Source of the DNA: Sva-07 sp963793335
GTDB lineage: Bacteria; Actinomycetota; Acidimicrobiia; Acidimicrobiales; Ilumatobacteraceae
Assembly: GCA_963793335.1 (NCBI GenBank)
Contig: CAWBZS010000014.1
Location: 1 to 64,000, forward strand
Direction: 5' to 3'
Length of the DNA: 64,000 bases
The notes under the pieces are model-generated. The model did no database searches and was not told where the DNA came from. It saw only the letters and a list, made by a program, of their open reading frames with translations. Both the position numbers and the translations under genes were made by a program. Positions 59,184 to 64,000 of the stretch are shown here, one piece after another. How positions within the stretch are numbered: position 1 is the first letter of the stretch; each line of letters starts with the position of its first letter.

Positions 59184-59509
59184 GTCGAGGTGATCGACGA
59201 GCGCACGGTGACCGCTCGATCGAGTCGCGTGCGCGCAAGCCGTTCGCGCAGCGTCGCTCGCGCACACACGATCTCGATGTCGCCACCGGCATCGCGAGCG
59301 GTCGCCGCTGCACCGAGCAGCACGCCGAGGCCGGCATCGTCGAGCGCGGTGACCGCGTCGAGATCGATCACCACGACCTCGCCCGGACGTTGGTGGAGCA
59401 CGCGCCCCAGCTGATTGTGGAACGAACCGACCGACGCGAGGTCGACGGCACCATCGACGCTTGCCACAGCGGTTCCGGCAACGTCGGCGACCGTGATGTG
59501 AACCTGCAC
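59180..59509 (-). CDS. STAS-domain protein (anti-sigma antagonist-like) without the phosphorylation Ser
   Basis: A 109-residue STAS protein. The beta-alpha pattern VASVDGAVDLASVGSFHNQL, then VVVIDLDAVTALDDAGLGVL, fits SpoIIAA-type antagonists. Where these carry DSSG with a phosphorylatable Ser, this one reads DDAG, so switching by phosphorylation seems lost or replaced by an Asp mimic. It is 11 bases after tadE and overlaps the photolyase by ATGA. The likely partner (an anti-sigma kinase) is not here. Confidence 0.82.
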   Translation of the reverse strand: MQVHITVADVAGTAVASVDGAVDLASVGSFHNQLGRVLHQRPGEVVVIDLDAVTALDDAGLGVLLGAAATARDAGGDIEIVCARATLRERLARTRLDRAVTVRSSITST

Positions 59510-59520
59510 GATGTCTCACC

Positions 59521-59889
59521 CTACGGCGGCTCGAGCGCCATGGTGACCGTGGCGGTGTGGATGATCGGACCCAGCAGTGCGCCGATGATCGCGACGTCGA
59601 CCGGATCGACGTAGGTGACCGTGACCGACACCGTGGCGCCGGTCTCGGTGGTGGCCACGTCGATCGGCAGCGACACAGCGCGGGTCGCCGCACCGCTCGC
59701 CGCCGCTGCCGGAGTGGCCGACACGCTCGCTGCCCGAGCGCCTTCCCGAGCGGCGAGTTCCACTGCGAGCTCGTTGCGCACGGCGACGCCGACCGCCACG
59801 ATGCCGACCGTCATCACGACGATGACAGGCAGCACCATGGCGAACTCGACCGCCGCCTGGCCGCGGTCAGACGCGGTCGATGACGGCAT
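59521..59889 (-). CDS. tadE: TadE-like pilus protein
   Basis: A 122-residue minor pilin-like protein. The TadE motif is DRGQAAVEFAMVLPVIVV, one N-terminal membrane helix, followed by an extracytoplasmic part (ARAASVSATPAAAASGAATR and onward). It overlaps the end of the DUF4244 pilin gene by 23 bases. TadE-type proteins are needed for assembly of Flp pili by the Tad system. ATG 59889 chosen; an upstream ATG at 59934 gives extra low-complexity residues. Confidence 0.8.
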   Translation of the reverse strand: MPSSTASDRGQAAVEFAMVLPVIVVMTVGIVAVGVAVRNELAVELAAREGARAASVSATPAAAASGAATRAVSLPIDVATTETGATVSVTVTYVDPVDVAIIGALLGPIIHTATVTMALEPP

Positions 59890-60151
59890 CGATGACCGCA
59901 TTGAAGAGCCTGCTGATGCGTTGGGCGCCACCACCGGCGGTGGCCCAGGCGACCACCATCAACCCGACGAGGGCTGCTGCGAGCAACACGAGTGCGTACT
60001 CAGTGGTGGCCTGTCCCCGCTCGTCGCCGAGTCGGCGCGACGGATCGATGGATCCGGCCGCATCGGTGGCGCGATCCAGCGCGGTGCACGCAGCGGCGTA
60101 GAGGTGGACGGAGACGATGATGGCGAGACGGTTGGCGAGATGGTTGGGCAT
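59867..60151 (-). CDS. DUF4244 Flp-type pilin
   Basis: A 94-residue protein with an N-terminal part (MPNHLANRLAIIVSVHLYAA) and the processing motif DERGQATTEYALVLLAAALV, ending in a single membrane helix. This is the DUF4244 actinobacterial counterpart of Flp pilin, cleaved by a prepilin peptidase just before the hydrophobic helix. A major pilin for the Tad machine encoded upstream. ATG 60151 start; follows tadC. Confidence 0.78.
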   Translation of the reverse strand: MPNHLANRLAIIVSVHLYAAACTALDRATDAAGSIDPSRRLGDERGQATTEYALVLLAAALVGLMVVAWATAGGGAQRISRLFNAVIDAVIDRV

Positions 60152-60227
60152 GGGAACTCCGTGGTACGTCGTTGGGGTGCATCGTGAGGACCACGACGAT
60201 CGCCTGGATCGTGAGGGGTCGAGCTGG

Positions 60228-61013
60228 TCACCAGGCGGGTCCACCGAGCGACGAGAGAGCAGCGATCATCGCGGGGACGATCGCCAGCAGAACGAACGAC
60301 GGGAGCGTGCACAGCACGAGCGGGAACGAGAGTTTCACCGGGAGGCGACGAGCGTCTGCCTCGGCGAGGCGCTTGCGAGCGGCAGCTGCCTCGAGCGCGA
60401 GGTGGTCCAGCGTCGGTCCGAGGGCGAGACCGTGGCGATCGCTGGTCGCGATCACATCGGCGAGTGTCCCAGCCTGTGGTCCAAGCAGGTCGCCCAGCGC
60501 TCCGAGTGCGTCGGCGAAGGGTTGGCTTCGCTGTGTCCGCCGGAGCACCTCGCCGAAGGCCTCGCCGACGACACCGTGAACGTTGGTGGACAGTTCCGCA
60601 ACCGCCTGCCTCGGGGTGAGCCCGGCGCGCACGCTGAGCACCAGCAGGTCGATCGCCGCGGGCAGTTCGCGTTCGATCGTCGCTCGCCGTCGCCGCGCCA
60701 GTCGCAGCGGCCGGAGTCGGTGCATCAACCAGACAGTTCCAGCGACCACGATGATGAACGGACCGACGGTGAGCCCCCCGAGGGCCACCGCGGCGACCCC
60801 TGCCGTGGTCGCCATGCGCCGGTGGTGCTGCGCCGCCATCATGGCCTGGCCACGAGACGGTACGGACGCATCGGGTGAGGGTTCGGCGGCGACAGGACGG
60901 CGACACTCGGGACGGGTCAGGTGGCGTGCTGCACCCGATGCGATCACCGCGACGGCCGCTGCGGCGATCACCACGACGCCGGTCGGGACGACAACGCCCC
61001 CGGTTGCCGTCAC
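60228..61013 (-). CDS. tadC: TadC-like type II secretion F-domain protein
   Basis: A 261-residue inner-membrane protein. The GspF/T2SSF domain lies in the C-terminal half: ELPAAIDLLVLSVRAGLTPR, then FADALGALGDLLGPQAGTLA, followed by LEAAAARKRLAEADARRLPV and a final hydrophobic helix pair. It forms part of the Tad platform with TadB. GTG 61013 overlaps the tadB stop (GTGA). Confidence 0.85.
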   Translation of the reverse strand: MTATGGVVVPTGVVVIAAAAVAVIASGAARHLTRPECRRPVAAEPSPDASVPSRGQAMMAAQHHRRMATTAGVAAVALGGLTVGPFIIVVAGTVWLMHRLRPLRLARRRRATIERELPAAIDLLVLSVRAGLTPRQAVAELSTNVHGVVGEAFGEVLRRTQRSQPFADALGALGDLLGPQAGTLADVIATSDRHGLALGPTLDHLALEAAAARKRLAEADARRLPVKLSFPLVLCTLPSFVLLAIVPAMIAALSSLGGPAW

Positions 61014-61699
61014 GGGCCGGCCCTCACGATGCGGCGCATCCACCACCACCCGGTGAGGTTGAGGACCAGGCCTGCGGCGATGCATCCAGCGCCCAAGGGC
61101 GAGGCCGCCACGCCCCGAACGTCGGCGTCGGTGACTGCCAGCACGGCGAGCATGAGCAAGGGCAGCGCCGTCATCACATGGGTGGAGATTCGCGCCTGGG
61201 CTGCCTGGGTGGAGCGGTCGTCGTCTTCGGCGGCGCGCCGTCGTAGTGTCATCGCCGTGCGATCGATCGCTGCGGACGAAGGCCCACCGATCCTGCTCGC
61301 CGTGGCCACCACGGCCAGCGCCAGCTGAAGGTGTTGGCCGGGGTCGTCGGCTCGTTGCGTGGCTTCGTGCACCGATGACCCCCGGTCGAGCGACAGCTTG
61401 AGGGGTGCGAGCGCACGGTCGATCGCTGGTTCGTCTGTGCTGATTGCGCCGAGGGCGTCGCGCAGCGTCGAGCCCGATCGCACGCTGCGTGCCAGCTCGT
61501 CGCACCACCCCGCGACCGCCCGCGCGGTCGGTTGGCGCTTGGCCAGGCGTCGGTGCCGCCAGGCGTGCATCAGCGCGTCCGGACGCTGTTGCGGTGGTGC
61601 CGGGGCCAGCACGTCGTCGATCCGCTGTCGCCGTGGCCGGAATCGGATCGACAGCACCACGACGATGGCAGCGGTGCAGAGCACGCCCAGCGCGCTCAT
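61010..61699 (-). CDS. tadB: TadB-like type II secretion F-domain protein
   Basis: A 229-residue platform protein. An N-terminal membrane helix (SALGVLCTAAIVVVLSIRFR) is followed by the F domain: DELARSVRSGSTLRDALGAI and RIGGPSSAAIDRTAMTLRRR, then two membrane helices (MTALPLLMLAVLAV and LGAGCIAAGLVLNLTGWWW). ATG 61699 overlaps the tadA stop (ATGA). Confidence 0.85.
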   Translation of the reverse strand: MSALGVLCTAAIVVVLSIRFRPRRQRIDDVLAPAPPQQRPDALMHAWRHRRLAKRQPTARAVAGWCDELARSVRSGSTLRDALGAISTDEPAIDRALAPLKLSLDRGSSVHEATQRADDPGQHLQLALAVVATASRIGGPSSAAIDRTAMTLRRRAAEDDDRSTQAAQARISTHVMTALPLLMLAVLAVTDADVRGVAASPLGAGCIAAGLVLNLTGWWWMRRIVRAGP

Positions 61700-62826
61700 C
61701 GCCGAGTCCTCGATGGCGCAGCGTCGACCACGAGGCCGTGTTCCTCGCAGTGGTGAGCGAGTCGTCGAAGCGTCGGCGGCCCGGGCCCCAGTGTCGGTCC
61801 CGGCCGGTCGATCTCGCTGATCATCGCCACTCGCCGGGAGTTCTCGGAACCGCGCTCGACCTGCACGATCACGTCGATCGACCGGCCCAGTTGGTGTCGG
61901 ATCGCATCGAGCGGCCAGGTGGGAGATGCGGCGAGCACCAACGACTCCAGTCGGAGGAGCGCGTCGAGCGGACTGTTCGCGTGGCAGGTGGAGAGCGAGC
62001 CGTCGTGGCCGGTGTTCATCGCCTGCACCAGCGCGAGGACCTCGTCGCCACGTGCCTCGCCGACCACGAGCCGGTCGGGTCGTAGCCGGAGGGCGGTGCG
62101 AACGAGTTGGGCGAGGTCGACCGGTGTCGGACCGTCCGCTGTGGCGGGACGTGCTTCGAGACGCACGACGTGGGGGTGGCGAATCGGGAGTTCGGTGGTG
62201 TCCTCGACGACGAGGAGACGTTCGGTGGCGTCGACGCCGTCGAGCATCGCGGCAACGAGTGAGGTCTTGCCCGACGAGGTGGCTCCCGACACCACGATGT
62301 TGCAGCGTCGATCGATCAATTCGGTCAGCAGTTGGCATCCGGTCGCATTGGCGAACGCGGTCAGTGGAAGCACGTCGCTCCGGAAGCGACGAATCGACAG
62401 GGTTGCTCCGTCGACTGACACGGGTGGGAGGACCGCGCAGATTCGCGACCCATCGTCGAGTCGGGCGTCGACGATCGGCGACGAGCGGTCGACGCGACGT
62501 CCCAGCGGTGCAAGGATCCGCTCGATCAGCAGGTGGATGCTGTCACCGTCCAATTCGCCCACGAGTGCGAGGTCACCGTTGCGGTCGATCCAGATCTCGC
62601 GGCCCGCGTTGACCATGACTTCATCGATGTTGTCGTCGCGGACGTAGACGTCGAGCTCGCCGAGGCCGCGCAGGTGAGCGATCGCCCGGTCGGAGAGCTG
62701 CTGGCGTTTTCCGTCGGTGTACAGCGGAGCGAGCCGGCGCACTTCGGCGTCGACGAGCGCAGCGGGGTCGCCGGGGTGGTCGGCGACCGTGGCGCAAATG
62801 GCCCGGACGAGATCGGAGTCGGTCAT
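61696..62826 (-). CDS. tadA: TadA/CpaF-like pilus assembly ATPase
   Basis: A 376-residue secretion ATPase. The N-terminal part (VYVRDDNIDEVMVNAGREIW) precedes the core: Walker A VSGATSSGKTSLVAAML, Asp box LLVVEDTTELPIRHPHVVRL, Walker B-type LRPDRLVVGEARGDEVLAL and His box GHDGSLSTCHANSP. It powers Flp pilus extension. ATG 62826 overlaps the tadZ stop (ATGA). Confidence 0.93.
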   Translation of the reverse strand: MTDSDLVRAICATVADHPGDPAALVDAEVRRLAPLYTDGKRQQLSDRAIAHLRGLGELDVYVRDDNIDEVMVNAGREIWIDRNGDLALVGELDGDSIHLLIERILAPLGRRVDRSSPIVDARLDDGSRICAVLPPVSVDGATLSIRRFRSDVLPLTAFANATGCQLLTELIDRRCNIVVSGATSSGKTSLVAAMLDGVDATERLLVVEDTTELPIRHPHVVRLEARPATADGPTPVDLAQLVRTALRLRPDRLVVGEARGDEVLALVQAMNTGHDGSLSTCHANSPLDALLRLESLVLAASPTWPLDAIRHQLGRSIDVIVQVERGSENSRRVAMISEIDRPGPTLGPGPPTLRRLAHHCEEHGLVVDAAPSRTRR

Positions 62827-63515
62827 GCTGCGACGTCGCGAAGCGCTCGGGCGATCACTCGGGGGAGCCGTGAGGCCAGCAGACCGGCGTCGACGGCACG
62901 CGCCACCAAGGGGTCGAACGCGACGATCGCCTCGACTGGAACTCCGAGGGCGTGTTCGATCTCGCGTCTGCCCAGGCCGTGGCCGGGTTCGTCGACCACG
63001 ATGACTCCGGTGGGCCGAACCGGATGTCGCGCCGCTCGTCGGACCGCCAGGTAGCAGGCCCGTGTGACGAGCAGCGAGCAGGTGGAGCGTTCGCGCAGCG
63101 GCTGTGGTGGCGTTCGTGTTCCGCAGTCGACGGTGACGTCGCACCCCCACTGGTCGGACCAGTCGTGCAGCCAATGTCCCAGTGCAGCCCAGCGGGCCCG
63201 ATCGCTGGTACGCGCCGAGAGGTCGCCTGCGAGGTCGTTGTGTTGGTCGGTGATGGGCGCAACGGTGCCGCGCCATGGCAGCAGCCATCGCCTCGGGGCG
63301 ATGTCGATCAGCAGATCCGCAAGGTGGTCGGAAGCGGCGTCGCTGGCAAGCCATTCCGCCACTCCGGGACGTTCCGGTTCGGGGAGCCCGAGGACGCCGG
63401 GGATCTCGCCGTCGAGGTCGACGAGTAGCGACGGGCGCGTCGTTGCGAGCGCACGTGACGTTGCGACGACCGTCGTGCCGCTGCCACCTTTGGCAGCCCA
63501 GCAGAGTGTGACCAT
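62823..63515 (-). CDS. tadZ: TadZ/CpaE-like P-loop protein
   Basis: A 230-residue MinD/ParA-type protein. The deviant Walker A is CWAAKGGSGTTVVATSRALA, followed by LLVDLDGEIPGVLGLPEPER, so the ATPase fold is shortened. TadZ homologues place the pilus machine at a pole. First gene of the Tad chain; ATG 63515. The 99 bases between it and the divergent bPH2 gene probably hold both promoters. Confidence 0.8.
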   Translation of the reverse strand: MVTLCWAAKGGSGTTVVATSRALATTRPSLLVDLDGEIPGVLGLPEPERPGVAEWLASDAASDHLADLLIDIAPRRWLLPWRGTVAPITDQHNDLAGDLSARTSDRARWAALGHWLHDWSDQWGCDVTVDCGTRTPPQPLRERSTCSLLVTRACYLAVRRAARHPVRPTGVIVVDEPGHGLGRREIEHALGVPVEAIVAFDPLVARAVDAGLLASRLPRVIARALRDVAA

Positions 63516-63614
63516 GACGTTCCCCCGATCAGCGGGCGGATGTGATGGGGGAAGTCGGTGAGGAAACGGTACCGACGGCACGCCGTGCCGACAACGCAGA
63601 TTGAATGGGGCCCG

Positions 63615-64000
63615 ATGACCGAGCCGTTCTCGAACGAACCGATTCCGGTCGAGCAGCTTCCGCGTCTGTCCGATGAGGCATTCGTGTCGGTCGACCCCCG
63701 GTACGTGTGGGGTCGCCTTGGGGGTCTCGTCGCATCGGCAGCGGTCGTCGTGGCGGTCGCAGCCGTGTTGATCTGGCGCACCGATTCGCTGCTGTGGCCC
63801 GTAGTGCTCGCGGGCATCGTCGGCGCATTGATCCTGGCGACGGCCGTCGTGTGGGTCCTCGAGTCGCGCCGTCTGGCCTACCAGGTCCGCGAGCACGACC
63901 TGTCGCTGCGTCGCGGCGTGGTCACGCACGTCGTCGAGACGGTTCCGTTCTCGCGGATCCAGCACGTCAACGTCGGCCGAGGTCTCGTCGAGCGGTGGCT
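63615..64000 (+). CDS. bPH2 (YdbS/YdbT-like) membrane protein, cut by window end
   Basis: The first 128 residues only. Two membrane segments (LGGLVASAAVVVAVAAVLIW and VVLAGIVGALILATAVVWVL) are followed by a bacterial PH domain: RRLAYQVREHDLSLRRGVVT, then VPFSRIQHVNVGRGLVERW, the YdbS signature. The family is membrane-bound and of unknown exact role. ATG 63615 chosen. Divergent from the Tad genes. Confidence 0.85.
   Translation, partial: MTEPFSNEPIPVEQLPRLSDEAFVSVDPRYVWGRLGGLVASAAVVVAVAAVLIWRTDSLLWPVVLAGIVGALILATAVVWVLESRRLAYQVREHDLSLRRGVVTHVVETVPFSRIQHVNVGRGLVERW

Overview
The window is high-GC, densely packed bacterial chromosome. The lineage markers are actinobacterial: a short acyl-CoA carboxylase epsilon subunit beside PccB, a clpC/radA/disA run, a LigC-type ATP-dependent ligase, an LppM-like lipoprotein, a DtxR/IdeR-type iron box and an actinobacterial Tad pilus locus with a DUF4244 pilin. 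Crotonyl-CoA carboxylase/reductase, an acyclic carotenoid cluster and a sulfide:quinone reductase operon fit an aerobic marine or freshwater actinobacterium. I infer Acidimicrobiia (Ilumatobacter-like), which the sequence alone does not prove.

Bases 1-10190 look like the end of an integrative element. A tyrosine recombinase gene (8945-10096) sits against the 3' end of a tRNA-Thr(CGT) gene (10191-10266). The DNA to its left holds an intact IS256-family element, repeats like those at IS21-family ends, two ECF sigma/anti-sigma modules (one reduced to fragments), a broken sulfotransferase, a broken secreted protein and several unknown small proteins.

Bases 10300-18550 are a carotenoid cluster. 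crtE, crtI, crtB, cruF, a CrtD-type desaturase and a family 2 glycosyltransferase run on the minus strand, often with overlapping stops and starts. A CrtA-like monooxygenase gene and a PlsY-like acyltransferase gene follow. No cyclase is present, so the product is probably an acyclic, hydroxylated, glycosylated and possibly keto or acylated carotenoid.

Bases 18600-31980 carry DNA maintenance genes (xseAB, rmuC, ligC, dnaX, recR), an acyl-CoA carboxylase pair, a CopC-CopD fusion and assorted enzymes. Bases 32200-38030 hold two thiolases, Ccr, a HAD phosphatase and a GH18 protein. Bases 38060-46700 are the disA, radA, DsbA-like, lppM, clpC, holB and tmk genes, all on the minus strand. Then come a second CopC-CopD fusion, an sqr-tusE/dsrC-dsrE2 sulfur operon, an efeUO iron importer behind an iron box, topA and rsgA. 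The last 6.3 kb is one minus-strand chain of Tad pilus genes, a STAS protein, an FeS-type photolyase/cryptochrome and DUF952. A bPH2-domain gene is cut by the window end.

Two things recur across the window. First, intergenic palindromes lie just after stop codons, in families: a GTC(A/T)GAC-core set, a 48-bp set in three copies, and one quadruple repeat. Second, several genes, including the core genes crtB, crtI and radA, read only if single-base frame breaks are repaired, so the sequence may contain indel errors.
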